Below, one piece after another: positions 7,432-16,422 of a stretch of 64,000 nucleotides of DNA (position 1 is the first letter of the stretch; every line of letters begins with the position of its first letter). A program made the position numbers and the translations under genes. Below the pieces are notes generated by a model, which was given only the letters and a program-made list of their open reading frames with translations, made no database searches and was not told the DNA's origin. The DNA comes from Yoonia sp034652275 (GTDB taxonomy: Bacteria; Pseudomonadota; Alphaproteobacteria; Rhodobacterales; Rhodobacteraceae), in NCBI RefSeq assembly GCF_034652275.1, contig NZ_JAXIWG010000001.1, positions 806,001-870,000 on the forward strand. Reading direction: 5' to 3'.

Positions 7432-8748
7432 TTAGGCGCGGCCACGCAACATGGCGTTGTAGGTGGCTTTCAAGGCGACTTCCTTCATCAGCCAGCTGAT
7501 CCACAATTCCTCGAGAGGGGCGATCAGGCCGGGGAAGGACGGCACCAGATTGTTGTTGTAATCGAACTCGACCAGCATGGCGCGGCCGACGCGGGTAATC
7601 AGCGGGCAGGAGGTATAGCCGTCATAAGCGGCGGTGCCTTCTTGCCCCTGAATAGCCGCGACCAGATGATCCTCGACCACCGGCACCTGCCATTTGACCG
7701 ATGCCGCCGTCTTGCCCTTGGGCACACCCGCAACATCGCCCAGCGCGAAAATCTCGGGATAGCGCAGGTGGCGCAGGGTCTGCATGTCGCATTCGACCCA
7801 GCCCTGATCGGTCCATTTGTCGGCCCAGCTGAGCCCCGACTGCCGGATCACCTCGGGCGCGCGCTGCGGCGGGATGACGTGCAGGTAGTCATAGGGCAGC
7901 TCGGCGTCGCCATCGGGCGTGGTAAAGGTGGCCAGCTTGCGGCCCGGATCAATCGCGCGCAGCACATGGTTGTAATGCGTCGCGATCCCGCGTTCGCCGA
8001 ATAGCATGCGCACCTTTTCCGACACGATTGGCACCCCGAACAAGGCCGGCCCGTTCGAGGCGTAATGCATTTCATGCTTGCCGGGGCCTGCGGTGCGGGT
8101 GGCGATATCCTCGATCAGAAACGCGTGTTTTAAGGGAGCGCCCGCGCATTTCATTTCGGTGGCAGGACGTGTGCCCAGACCGATCCCGCCTTCTTCGGCA
8201 AAGCGTGCCACGGCTTGCCACGTCTTGGCGGCATATTCCGGCCCCGCGTAAAGCGCGCCGATCCCGTTTTCGCCGACCATATCCAGCGAGAAACCTTCGA
8301 TTGCGTCGTGATCCAGCACCAGACCGGGGGCCACGATCAGGAAATCATAGGCCAGCGTTTCACCCGTGGTGGTATCCACCGTCTTGGTGATCGGGTCGAT
8401 GGCAGCAGCGGCAGCAGAGACAAGGGTCACACCGCGCGGCAGCCAGTCGGTCGTCATCGACTGGGTGTAGGAGGCAGGCTTCAGCCCTGCGGCAACCAGC
8501 GACAGGCCGGGCTGGTACCAATGTTCAACCCTTGGGTCGAGGATGGTGATCTGCGCACCGTCCAGCCGTTCAACCAACCGGTTGACCAGCGCGGTCCCCG
8601 CAGCCCCTGCCCCGATGACGACGATGCGCGCTTGTGTTTGCACCATGGCGGCGCGGGCCGGCTGCACGGCGGCGGCTGTCGCCAGACCACCGGCAAAAAG
8701 CCCCATAAAGGCGCGGCGTGACGCGGTGAATTGCTGTTCGTTTTCCAA
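7432..8748 (-). CDS. sqr: Sulfide:quinone oxidoreductase-type flavoprotein with Tat signal
   Basis: A ~438-residue FAD/NAD(P)-fold protein. After a twin-arginine signal (SRRAFMGLF, residues ~10-18) comes the dinucleotide motif VIGAGAAG, a KCAGAP redox-cysteine motif mid-protein, a second cysteine in GYTSCPLIT, and a C-terminal amphipathic stretch as in membrane-associated SQRs. SQR oxidises sulfide to polysulfide/sulfane sulfur and passes electrons to quinone. The start is a TTG at 8748: it has a strong GGGAGGGA 5 bases before it, whereas the upstream 18 codons have no ribosome site. It leads a unit with the small membrane protein, and an FNR box lies ~96 bases upstream. A related role such as flavocytochrome-like sulfide dehydrogenase is possible. 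Confidence 0.85.
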   Translation of the reverse strand: MENEQQFTASRRAFMGLFAGGLATAAAVQPARAAMVQTQARIVVIGAGAAGTALVNRLVERLDGAQITILDPRVEHWYQPGLSLVAAGLKPASYTQSMTTDWLPRGVTLVSAAAAAIDPITKTVDTTTGETLAYDFLIVAPGLVLDHDAIEGFSLDMVGENGIGALYAGPEYAAKTWQAVARFAEEGGIGLGTRPATEMKCAGAPLKHAFLIEDIATRTAGPGKHEMHYASNGPALFGVPIVSEKVRMLFGERGIATHYNHVLRAIDPGRKLATFTTPDGDAELPYDYLHVIPPQRAPEVIRQSGLSWADKWTDQGWVECDMQTLRHLRYPEIFALGDVAGVPKGKTAASVKWQVPVVEDHLVAAIQGQEGTAAYDGYTSCPLITRVGRAMLVEFDYNNNLVPSFPGLIAPLEELWISWLMKEVALKATYNAMLRGRA

Positions 8749-8843
8749 CTGGGTCCCTCCCTTGGAATGGCTGGGGTCATGCTCCCAAACACATTTCCAC
8801 ATAACGATATTTCAATGTATGCTGCAGTCTACCGATGCGGACT

Positions 8844-8857
8844 TTGATCTGGATCAA
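8844..8857 (-). promoter_or_regulatory. FNR/FnrL box upstream of sqr
   Basis: Perfect TTGATCTGGATCAA, matching the FNR-family consensus TTGAT-N4-ATCAA, 96 bases upstream of the sqr TTG start. An identical 16-mer (CTTTGATCTGGATCAA) precedes the neighbouring membrane-protein gene. Confidence 0.75.
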
Positions 8858-8928
8858 GGACGACCAGATTGGTGGCCGCACGCGAATCAAGTCCCCGGCC
8901 CAGTGTCACCGGGCCGGGGACTGAAGGG

Positions 8929-10146
8929 TCATTCCGCAGGCACCAGCGTGCCGGATGCGGCCGGTTGGCCGAAATGCTGCCGGTGCAGGCGGATCACCAG
9001 CGCGATCATCACGATTTGCGCGGCGATGGCTACGGCCGTCAGGCTCCAATAGGCGACGCCGAACTGCGCCATCAGACCGGCGGCCACGAGCCCTTTGTTC
9101 ACGAAGAACTGGACCATGACCGACAGGGCCACGCCCGGACAGACCAGCGCATAGGACCCGGGCGAGGTTTTACTGCCCAGAACGAAGTCGTTGAAATAGC
9201 CCTGCTTGCGCAGCACCAAGAGCCCCAGCAGCACGAACAGCACTTGCACCGCCAGAATACGCGCCATGAACATCATCGTCTCGGCGGCATGGGTGGCGGT
9301 GTCAAAGCCCATGTGCAGACCGTGGGACTGACGCATCGACAGGATACCCAGAATGGTGAGCAAAGGCACGACAACCATCAGGGTGGGCGCGGCTTCCCGT
9401 GCGGTGCCATGTTGCAGCATCGCGGACATGCCGGTGATCGCGGCAAAGACGGCATAGACGACCGAAGCCACGCCAAAGAACGTCGACAGCATCAGCGCGA
9501 TGCCCACAACAGCGGCATTCCCGCTCATCGCGGCTGGGGCGGCAAGGCCGACGGCCACCATCGCCAGCGCAAAGGCAGGCAGCATCTGCGCAAAGGAGTT
9601 ATGCGCCTTGATGTCAAACCCTTCAGGCTTGGACAAAACCCGCCCCAGAAAATCGCCGATCAGGCGCAGCGCCCAGACACCCACCGCAAGAAAGGCCAGC
9701 ATCGCGAAGGGAAAGAGGTATTCCACCACGCTCCACAGGCCCGGCACAAAGACCAGCCCGACGATGAACAAGCCGTTGATTGTCATAGCCGTAGCCAAGG
9801 GGGCAGCCAGCAAACTGGTCTCGGCGTTCGAGGATTTGAGCGCAGTATAGGCGGGTGTCTTGCGGAAACGCGCCAGGGCGCCAAAGTTCCAGACCAAAAG
9901 CTTGATGTTGAAAAACGCCATCACCGCGATCCCCGCCATCGCGACGGCGACGGCTACCTTCAGGGCCAACGGGCCGGAGGCAAAGACCGCCGCCAGATCC
10001 TCGAACACGGGCACGGGCCGTCCGGTGAAGGGTACCCAGAACATCAGATACATGAAGAAAGTGACGGATAGCCCGCCTGCCCCCAGCGAGGCCAGAAAAT
10101 AGAGCGGCGAATAGCTGTCCGCCGGGCGTGTGTGTGTAGGTGTCAT
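8929..10146 (-). CDS. Polytopic membrane protein of the sulfide module (TsoY-like?)
   Basis: A 405-residue inner-membrane protein with about ten hydrophobic helices and short loops. The layout is reminiscent of the TehA/SLAC1 anion-channel class, but I see no decisive motif; similarly placed proteins in this bacterial family are annotated TsoY, a memory-based link. Histidines and methionines cluster in one loop (MRQSHGLHMGFD). Start ATG 10146 has GGGAG at 7 bases; the 16 codons upstream have none. It is transcribed toward sqr with its own FNR box 64 bases upstream, so the two genes share oxygen control. Transport of a sulfur anion is an inference from context only. Confidence 0.68.
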   Translation of the reverse strand: MTPTHTRPADSYSPLYFLASLGAGGLSVTFFMYLMFWVPFTGRPVPVFEDLAAVFASGPLALKVAVAVAMAGIAVMAFFNIKLLVWNFGALARFRKTPAYTALKSSNAETSLLAAPLATAMTINGLFIVGLVFVPGLWSVVEYLFPFAMLAFLAVGVWALRLIGDFLGRVLSKPEGFDIKAHNSFAQMLPAFALAMVAVGLAAPAAMSGNAAVVGIALMLSTFFGVASVVYAVFAAITGMSAMLQHGTAREAAPTLMVVVPLLTILGILSMRQSHGLHMGFDTATHAAETMMFMARILAVQVLFVLLGLLVLRKQGYFNDFVLGSKTSPGSYALVCPGVALSVMVQFFVNKGLVAAGLMAQFGVAYWSLTAVAIAAQIVMIALVIRLHRQHFGQPAASGTLVPAE

Positions 10147-10209
10147 GATGGCGTCTCCCAATATTACATTGTGCCTCACCCTAATACATTTCATTTTTGG
10201 AATGTTTCT

Positions 10210-10223
10210 TTGATCTGGATCAA
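10210..10223. promoter_or_regulatory. FNR/FnrL box between divergent genes
   Basis: Second perfect TTGATCTGGATCAA, identical to the site before sqr, 64 bases upstream of the membrane-protein start. The divergent kinase gene begins 68 bases on the other side and could also respond. Confidence 0.75.
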
Positions 10224-10290
10224 ACCCTGCGTGGCGGCGTTGGAAGAAACATGTCGCGCCACGACGACAACCGCGCTAGGCTGCTGAAAA

Positions 10291-10956
10291 ATGAACGAAG
10301 AAACGACAGGCCCCGTCTTGACCATGATCACGCACCACGTCTTTGCGCTGGCCGATCACTTGCTGGAAAGCGATGCGCCGCGCAGGATCGTGGCCATCGC
10401 CGGCGCGCCGGGATCGGGGAAATCGACCTTTGCGGGCGAGCTTGCGCGCAGGCTCAATGCGCGCGGGCGGCGCAGCGTCGTGGTGCCGATGGACGGCTTT
10501 CATCTGGACAACGCCGTGCTGGAGGCGCGCAGCCTTCTGCCGCGCAAAGGCGCACCCGAAACCTTTGATGCAGGCGGTTTCATCCGGCTGATCCGCGCGA
10601 TCAAGGCGGGCGAAGAGGTGTTCGCCCCGACTTTCGACCGCACACGCGATCTGTCCATTGCAGGCGCGGTCGCGATCCCCGCCGATGCGCGGTTCGTCAT
10701 CGCCGAAGGCAATTACCTGATGTTCGACGAGGCGCCGTGGTCGGAGCTTGCGGGTCTTTGGGATGTGTCCGTCAGACTTGACGTGCCGATGCCGGAACTG
10801 CGCGCCCGCCTGATCCAGCGCTGGCTGAGCCAGAACCTGTCGCGCGCGGTCGCCACACGCCGCGCCGAAGGCAATGACATTCCCAACGCGCAGCGCGTTG
10901 TCGCCAAGGCGCTGGTCTGCGATTTCACATTCGACGGCCAGCCTGCGCGCGCCTGA
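10291..10956 (+). CDS. P-loop kinase, YggC/uridine-kinase-like
   Basis: A 221-residue cytoplasmic kinase of the phosphoribulokinase/uridine kinase/pantothenate kinase superfamily. Walker A is GAPGSGKST (residues ~37-45), a MDGFH substrate/Mg motif follows at ~70, and VIAEGNYL is the Walker-B-like strand. RKGAPETFD and FDRTRDLSIAG resemble the E. coli YggC group, annotated as nucleoside/nucleotide or sugar kinases. Either ATG 10291 or 10324 may start it; neither has a clear ribosome site. It is 21 bases upstream of phosphoglucomutase, so a sugar substrate is possible but unproven. Confidence 0.8.
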   Translation: MNEETTGPVLTMITHHVFALADHLLESDAPRRIVAIAGAPGSGKSTFAGELARRLNARGRRSVVVPMDGFHLDNAVLEARSLLPRKGAPETFDAGGFIRLIRAIKAGEEVFAPTFDRTRDLSIAGAVAIPADARFVIAEGNYLMFDEAPWSELAGLWDVSVRLDVPMPELRARLIQRWLSQNLSRAVATRRAEGNDIPNAQRVVAKALVCDFTFDGQPARA

Positions 10957-10977
10957 CCGATCAGCACGAGGTATCCG

Positions 10978-12606
10978 ATGCAAATCCGCGACATCCCCAC
11001 CGCACCGATCGCAGGGCAAAAGGCCGGTACGTCCGGCCTGCGCCGCAAGACGCGCGAGTACATGGCGCCGCTCTTTCTGGAAAACTACGTGCAGGCGATC
11101 GTCGACGGCACTGGCGGGGCGCAGGGTAAGACCTATGTGCTGGGGGGCGACGGGCGATATTTCAACGCGGACGCGATCCAGATCATTCTGCGCATTCTGG
11201 CGGGCAATGGCGCGGCCCGCGTGATCGTGGGGCAAGGCGGGCTCTTGTCCACGCCCGCCGCCTCGCATCTGATCCGCAAGACCGGCGCGGATGGCGGGTT
11301 CATCCTGTCCGCGAGCCATAATCCGGGCGGCATCGACGAAGATTTCGGCCTGAAATACAACATGGCCAATGGCGGGCCTGCGACCGAAACCATGACCGCA
11401 GCCATCGTCGCGGCCAGCGAAAAGATCACCCGCATCCGCATGGCCGACAGCGCGGATATCACGCTGGACGCCTTGGGCGAGGAGACGATCGGTGCGATGC
11501 AAGTCCGCGTGATCGACCCCGTGGATGATTATTTGGCATTGATGGAGGAATTGTTCGACCTTGACGCTATCGCGGCGCTGATCGCGGGCGGGTTCACCCT
11601 GCGGTTCGACGCGATGCATGCCGTGACCGGCCCCTATGCGCGCGCGCTGCTGGTGGACCGCTGTGGCGCCAGCCCCGACAGCGTGATGAACGCAACCCCC
11701 CTGCCCGATTTCGGCGGCGGCCACCCTGACCCCAACCCCGTCTGGGCGGCGGACCTGATGGGTTTGATGATGGGCCCCGACGCGCCCGATTTCGGCGCGG
11801 CCAGCGATGGCGACGGGGACCGCAACATGATTGTCGGGCGCGGCTGCTATGTGACGCCCTCTGACAGTCTGGCGCTGATCGCGGACCGCGCGCATCTAGC
11901 GAAAGGCTATGCCCGCGGCTTGGCGGGTGTGGCGCGGTCGATGCCGACCTCGGGCGCGGTGGACCGCGTGGCGGCGGCCAAGGGCATCGCCTGTTACGAG
12001 ACGCCAACAGGCTGGAAATTCTTCGGCAACCTGCTGGATGCGGGCAAAATCACGCTTTGTGGCGAGGAAAGTGCGGGCACCGGATCGGACCATATCCGCG
12101 AAAAAGACGGGCTTTGGGCGGTGCTGATGTGGCTGAACATCATCGCGGTGTCAGGACAATCTGTGGCCGAGCTGATGGCCGCGCATTGGCGGACCTATGG
12201 GCGCAATTACTATTCGCGGCACGATTACGAGGCTGTGGACAGTGGTGTCGCCGCCTCGCTGATCAACGATCTGCGCGGGCGATTGGACAGCTTGCCGGGG
12301 CAAAGCTTTGCTGGGCTGACCGTGATGCAGGCGGATGATTTCGCCTATACCGATCCTGTCGATGGCAGCGTCAGTGCAGGCCAAGGCGTGCGGCTGTTTT
12401 TCAAAGGCGGCGCGCGGGCCGTTCTGCGCCTGTCGGGCACGGGCACCAGCGGGGCGACCTTGCGTGTTTATCTTGAACAACTGGTGACGGACGGGGACCT
12501 GCATCAGGAAGCAGGTGACGTGCTGGCCCCGCTGGCGGCGGCGGTCGATGCAGTGGCCGGGATTGCGGAGCGGACGGGACGCACAGCGCCGGATGTGAAG
12601 ACGTAA
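10978..12606 (+). CDS. pgm: Phosphoglucomutase (alpha-D-glucose phosphate-specific)
   Basis: A 542-residue enzyme interconverting glucose 1-phosphate and glucose 6-phosphate (EC 5.4.2.2), linking glycolysis to UDP-glucose and polysaccharide synthesis. All signature elements are visible: KAGTSGLR near the N-terminus, the phosphoserine loop SASHNPGG (residues ~104-111), the metal loop DGDGDRN (~279-285), the sugar-binding GEESAGTG loop and a C-terminal phosphate-binding RLSGTGTSGATLR. Length is normal for the eukaryote-like PGM group. An AGCACGAGGT lies before the ATG. It follows the kinase gene closely and is probably in one transcript with it. Confidence 0.97.
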   Translation: MQIRDIPTAPIAGQKAGTSGLRRKTREYMAPLFLENYVQAIVDGTGGAQGKTYVLGGDGRYFNADAIQIILRILAGNGAARVIVGQGGLLSTPAASHLIRKTGADGGFILSASHNPGGIDEDFGLKYNMANGGPATETMTAAIVAASEKITRIRMADSADITLDALGEETIGAMQVRVIDPVDDYLALMEELFDLDAIAALIAGGFTLRFDAMHAVTGPYARALLVDRCGASPDSVMNATPLPDFGGGHPDPNPVWAADLMGLMMGPDAPDFGAASDGDGDRNMIVGRGCYVTPSDSLALIADRAHLAKGYARGLAGVARSMPTSGAVDRVAAAKGIACYETPTGWKFFGNLLDAGKITLCGEESAGTGSDHIREKDGLWAVLMWLNIIAVSGQSVAELMAAHWRTYGRNYYSRHDYEAVDSGVAASLINDLRGRLDSLPGQSFAGLTVMQADDFAYTDPVDGSVSAGQGVRLFFKGGARAVLRLSGTGTSGATLRVYLEQLVTDGDLHQEAGDVLAPLAAAVDAVAGIAERTGRTAPDVKT

Positions 12607-12615
12607 AAACTTTTA

Positions 12616-12645
12616 TGCCTCCGGCGGGGATATTTGGGCTCGAAC
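12616..12645 (+). repeat. Gene-end intergenic repeat, copy 1
   Basis: Contains TGCCTCCGGCGGGGATATTT followed by GGGCTCGAACGATGA, ten bases after the pgm stop and just before the end of the convergent TRAP gene. Two further copies are at 20319-20344 and 31029-31063. Its GC-rich CTCCGGCGG and AT-rich tail placed at 3' ends suggest a termination or mRNA-end element. Confidence 0.75.
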
Positions 12646-12650
12646 GATGA

Positions 12651-13961
12651 TCAGATCAGGATCAGCGTGATGATTGGGAACATCAGCAGGATCACCACGC
12701 GGATGATGTCGGAGGCGACGAAGAACACCACAGCCTTGTAGGTCGCAGTGATTTTTGTGGTCCGGTCCATGCTGTTGATGATGAAGAGATTCATCCCCAC
12801 GGGCGGCGTGATCAGCCCGACCTCGACCACGATCAGCACAAGGATGCCAAACCAGATCGCAAGCTCGTCCGGCGTCATGCCGAAATCGAGCGCCGAGATC
12901 ACCGGCCAGAAGATCGGCACCGTCAGCAGGATCATCGACAGGCTGTCCATCAGGCAGCCCAGGATCAGGTAGAAGATGAGGATCATCACCATGATCGTCA
13001 TCGGGCTGAACCCCTGCCCCGCGACCCAGGCCGAAAGTTCCTGCGGCACCTGCGTCAGCGCGAGAAACCCGTTGTAAAAGGCCGCCCCCAGCACGATGAA
13101 AAAGATCATGCCAGTGCCTGTTGCGGTCTGCATCGCGCTGTCGCGCAACGCGCCCCAGCCGAGCTTGCCAGCGGCCAGCGCGATCAACCCTGTGCCTGCC
13201 GCGCCCACGGCGGCCCCTTCGGTGGGGGTGAACCAGCCGTTGTAGATACCGCCGACCACAAGCCCGAAAACCACAAGGACAGGCCAGACCGGAAGCAAGG
13301 CGTGCAGGCGTTCTGCCATGGGCAACCTTTCCTGTGTGCCTGCCTGATCGGGGTAAAGCCGCACATAGATCGCGATGGTCAGCATGTAGCCGAGTGCGGC
13401 CAGCACACCTGGGATGATGGCGGCGGCGAAAAGCTTGGCGATGTTCTGTTCGGTCAGGATCGCATAGATCACAAGGATCACCGATGGCGGGATCAGGATG
13501 CCGAGCGTGCCGCCCGCTGCCAGCGTCGCCGTGGCGAACCCGCCTGCATAGCCCGACCGGCGCAATTCGGGCAGCGCCACCTTGCCCATCGTTGCGGCTG
13601 TCGCGAGCGACGATCCACAGATCGCGCCGAACCCCGCGCAGGCACCAACAGCCGCCATGGCCATACCGCCTTTGCGGTGGCCCAGAAAGGCCCCTGCTGC
13701 GCGGAACAATGCCTGCGACATGCCCGAATGTGTGGCGAACTGTCCCATTAGCAAGAACAGCGGGATGATCGACAGGCTATAGCTGGAAAAGGTGGAATAG
13801 GTCTCGGACTTCAGCCGTGCCATGAACACGGTTGTCCCGTCAGTGGCCAGCCACAGCCCGCCGATCCCGCAAAGCAACATGGCAAGGCCGATCGGCGCGC
13901 GCAGGAAGATCAGCCCCAGCAGGACGGGGAACGACAGAAAACCGAGTGCGAGATCGCTCAT
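12651..13961 (-). CDS. dctM: TRAP transporter large permease DctM
   Basis: A 436-residue inner-membrane protein with about 12 hydrophobic helices, the large transport subunit of a TRAP transporter that uses the sodium gradient to import an organic acid delivered by a periplasmic binding protein. Typical segments include LRAPIGLAMLLCG at the N-terminus and the conserved GILIPPSVILVIYAILTEQNI region. The ATG at 13961 overlaps the dctQ stop in ATGA (13958-13961). The frame is open 56 codons further upstream, but that stretch lies antiparallel within dctQ coding sequence and is rejected. Substrate is unknown; see the binding protein and the FAH-family hydrolase. Confidence 0.95.
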   Translation of the reverse strand: MSDLALGFLSFPVLLGLIFLRAPIGLAMLLCGIGGLWLATDGTTVFMARLKSETYSTFSSYSLSIIPLFLLMGQFATHSGMSQALFRAAGAFLGHRKGGMAMAAVGACAGFGAICGSSLATAATMGKVALPELRRSGYAGGFATATLAAGGTLGILIPPSVILVIYAILTEQNIAKLFAAAIIPGVLAALGYMLTIAIYVRLYPDQAGTQERLPMAERLHALLPVWPVLVVFGLVVGGIYNGWFTPTEGAAVGAAGTGLIALAAGKLGWGALRDSAMQTATGTGMIFFIVLGAAFYNGFLALTQVPQELSAWVAGQGFSPMTIMVMILIFYLILGCLMDSLSMILLTVPIFWPVISALDFGMTPDELAIWFGILVLIVVEVGLITPPVGMNLFIINSMDRTTKITATYKAVVFFVASDIIRVVILLMFPIITLILI

Positions 13962-14488
13962 TCCCCGCGCTTTCCGGTGAGGTTCAGGGCCGCGCAGTAG
14001 AGGCTGACGATGCAGGCGATGCAGGCCGCGGCAAGGCAGGCCGCATAGCCCCACCAGACCGGAAACTGCAACAGAAAGGTGGTTTCGCCATAGCGCAGCT
14101 TGTCTTGCAACCCTGCGAACAGCCGCCATGTGATCAGCAGGATCACCAGCGCCATCACCACAGACCAGAACGCGGACAGCGCTGCATTGGCCCGCGGCCC
14201 CAGCCCCGCGGTAAAGATATCGACCCGCGCGTGGGCCCCGTTCAATTGTGTCAGCGGCAGAAAGCTGAACACGGCAAACGCCATGCCCACCTCGACCAGT
14301 TCGTAGTCACCTTTGACAGGACCAAGTCCCACTCCGCGCACCAGATCACCAAAACCCGCCGCCACAGCCAGCGCGCCGATCTCGCGCCCGAAGATGCTGG
14401 CGCAGACCAGACAGACCAGCGCGATCAGGACAAGCCCGCCCAGAAGTGCCGTGCCTTGGGCAAGGCGGGTGATCAGCAGATGGAACAC
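13958..14488 (-). CDS. dctQ: TRAP transporter small permease DctQ
   Basis: A 176-residue four-helix membrane protein, the small TRAP subunit that pairs with DctM. Helices fall at ~15-35, 55-80, 95-118 and 135-160, with the conserved VEVGMAFAVF-type segment in helix 2 (ELVEVGMAFAVFSFLP). It starts with GTG at 14488 and overlaps dctM by four bases, implying coupled translation. Thirty-two bases separate it from the upstream dctP gene. Confidence 0.92.
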   Translation of the reverse strand: MFHLLITRLAQGTALLGGLVLIALVCLVCASIFGREIGALAVAAGFGDLVRGVGLGPVKGDYELVEVGMAFAVFSFLPLTQLNGAHARVDIFTAGLGPRANAALSAFWSVVMALVILLITWRLFAGLQDKLRYGETTFLLQFPVWWGYAACLAAACIACIVSLYCAALNLTGKRGE

Positions 14489-14520
14489 GAGCTTCCTCGG
14501 GGTTGGTGCGCCCGCGCTGT

Positions 14521-15549
14521 CTAGTCGGTGCCTGCGTGCTTGGCAATCAAGGCCGTGGCCGCAGCATACAGCCCCGTGCCGTCGATGCCTGCGGCGTCAG
14601 CCTCGGCGATCCATGCGGCAGTCGTGGCAGCGGCGGCATCGCGCCAGGGAGCAACCTGGTCAGGCGTCAGGGTGATGATGGTGTTGCCAGCCTGTTCGGC
14701 AAGCGCGCGGGCATCGGCGTCACCCGCCTGCTGGGTGCGTCCGGCGAAGGCGGAGAATTCAAGGCCGGAATTGGCGTCGATCACAGCCTTCAAATCATCC
14801 GGCAAGGCGTTGTAACTTTTGGTATTCATCGCCAGAATGAAGGTCGCGGCATAAAGCGCCTCACCCTCGAATTCGGTGTGGTTGGTGACCAGTTCCTGCA
14901 CGCGGATCGAAGGGGCGACTTCCCACGGGATTACGGCCCCGTCGATCACACCGCGCGACAAAGCCTCGGGCACGGCAGGCACGGGCATGCCCACGGCGGT
15001 GGCGCCCAGATCGGTCAAGAGGTTGGTGATCACGCGGGTGGGGCCGCGCAGTTTGAGCCCTTCAAGGTCGGCAATCTGTGTCACCGGACGGCTGGCGTGG
15101 ATGACGCCGGGGCCATGCACCCAGAGGCCCAGGGGTTTGAAAGCGGCAAAATCGCTGTCCATCATCCGTTCCTCGGCCAGTTCCCAGAAGGCGCGGGATG
15201 TCGCCTCGGCATCTGGCGAGATGAAGGGCAGTTCAAACACTTCAAGCTGCGGGAAACGACCCGGCGTATAGCCCGGTAGCGTCCAGACGATATCGGCGAC
15301 ACCATCGATCACCTGATCGATCAGTTGCGGCGGCGTGCCGCCCAGTTGCATGGACGGAAAACGGTCGATCCGGATGCGCCCGTTGCTGTCAGCCTCGACC
15401 CTGTCGGCCCAGACATCAAGGATATTGGCGGGCACATTGGCCTGCGCAGGCAGGAACTGGTGCAGGCGCAAAGTGACCTCTTGCGCGCTGGCGGCAGAGC
15501 CGATGGCGGCAGCGACAAGGCCAGCGAAAAGACGGCGGGTGATGGTCAT
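14521..15549 (-). CDS. dctP: TRAP transporter substrate-binding protein DctP
   Basis: A 342-residue periplasmic binding protein with a Sec signal peptide (MTITRRLFAG...ASA, cleavage near residue 22). LRLHQFLPAQANVP, the central LEGLKLRGPTRVITNLLTDLGATAVGMP region (which holds the carboxylate-anchoring Arg in this family) and VIDGAVIPWEV are typical of DctP/TAXI-independent TRAP receptors. It delivers a carboxylate to DctQM. It lies 69 bases downstream of the FAH-family hydrolase gene on the same strand; the likely operon is FAH-dctP-dctQ-dctM, hinting at a keto- or acylpyruvate-like substrate, which is inference only. Confidence 0.94.
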   Translation of the reverse strand: MTITRRLFAGLVAAAIGSAASAQEVTLRLHQFLPAQANVPANILDVWADRVEADSNGRIRIDRFPSMQLGGTPPQLIDQVIDGVADIVWTLPGYTPGRFPQLEVFELPFISPDAEATSRAFWELAEERMMDSDFAAFKPLGLWVHGPGVIHASRPVTQIADLEGLKLRGPTRVITNLLTDLGATAVGMPVPAVPEALSRGVIDGAVIPWEVAPSIRVQELVTNHTEFEGEALYAATFILAMNTKSYNALPDDLKAVIDANSGLEFSAFAGRTQQAGDADARALAEQAGNTIITLTPDQVAPWRDAAAATTAAWIAEADAAGIDGTGLYAAATALIAKHAGTD

Positions 15550-15618
15550 GAAAGCCTCCCTTGGGAAAATTCACCGCAGCTTTGCGTCAAGCTTCGTCGC
15601 TGTGCAAGCGTATTGACG

Positions 15619-16305
15619 TCACACCACACGCGCGACAACGGGGGCCAGATCACCGATCCGCCCTTCCATCTGATCGCCGCGCACCACGGCGCCGACGCCC
15701 GCAGGCGTCCCGGTCATGATCAGATCGCCGGGCAGCAGCGTGTAAAGCGTGGACAGATCCGCGATGATTTCCGGCACCGACCAGACCATGTCGGACAAAA
15801 GTGCGCTTTGCCGGATCTCCCCGTTGACCGCCAGCGTGATCGGCAGGCTGGCAAGGTCGGGAGCATCCACCGCAGGGGTGATCGGCGCGATGATCGCGGA
15901 ATGGTCGAAATCCTTGCCGGTGTCCCACGGGCGGCGCTTGTCCTTGGCCTGCGCCTGAAGGTCTCGGCGGGTCATGTCGAGCCCGCAGGCATAGCCCACC
16001 ACGATGTCCAGCGCATCACCAATGGCGATGTCGCGGGCTTCTGCCCCGATGGCCACGACCAGTTCCATCTCGTGATGCAGGTCGTTCGTGCGCGGCGGAT
16101 AGGGCATGTCATGGCCCGAAAGCAGCACGGCATGGGCGGATTTGGTGAAATAGAACGGCGCTTCGCGGTCGACCTCGTGGCCCATTTCGGCGGCATGGGC
16201 CGCGTAGTTGCGCCCGACGCAAAAGATGCGCCCCACGGGGAAGCCCGCCGCACCGGTGACAGGAACCAAAGGTGCGGGGCGGGATGGAAACAGGGTGTTG
16301 GTCAT
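15619..16305 (-). CDS. Fumarylacetoacetate hydrolase (FAH) family protein
   Basis: A 228-residue FAH-fold enzyme, the size of acylpyruvate or fumarylpyruvate hydrolases. Visible are FCVGRNYAAHAAEMG at the N-terminus, the metal-ligand motif HHEMELVVAIG (two Glu) and a later catalytic DMTRRDLQ with WDTGKDFDHSA, then MTGTPAGVG at the C-terminus. Such enzymes hydrolyse C-C bonds of acylpyruvates, releasing pyruvate, with a divalent metal. It heads the TRAP operon, so it may degrade the imported acid or a downstream product; the exact substrate cannot be read from sequence. Confidence 0.9.
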   Translation of the reverse strand: MTNTLFPSRPAPLVPVTGAAGFPVGRIFCVGRNYAAHAAEMGHEVDREAPFYFTKSAHAVLLSGHDMPYPPRTNDLHHEMELVVAIGAEARDIAIGDALDIVVGYACGLDMTRRDLQAQAKDKRRPWDTGKDFDHSAIIAPITPAVDAPDLASLPITLAVNGEIRQSALLSDMVWSVPEIIADLSTLYTLLPGDLIMTGTPAGVGAVVRGDQMEGRIGDLAPVVARVV

Positions 16306-16422
16306 GCTGCTCTCAGACTGGTGAATTGATTTCGCGGCGGGTTGCGGATAACCGCACCCGACGTGGTACGATCACCCGGTTCGCCGGGCGAAGGCAATGC
16401 CCCGCAGTCGTCGGAGACCGAG

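Noticed and set aside
10276..11895. 539-codon open frame on the minus strand opposite the kinase and pgm genes
   Set aside because: It is antisense to two genes with clear catalytic motifs and has Arg/His/Gln-rich low-complexity composition typical of a GC-rich shadow frame.
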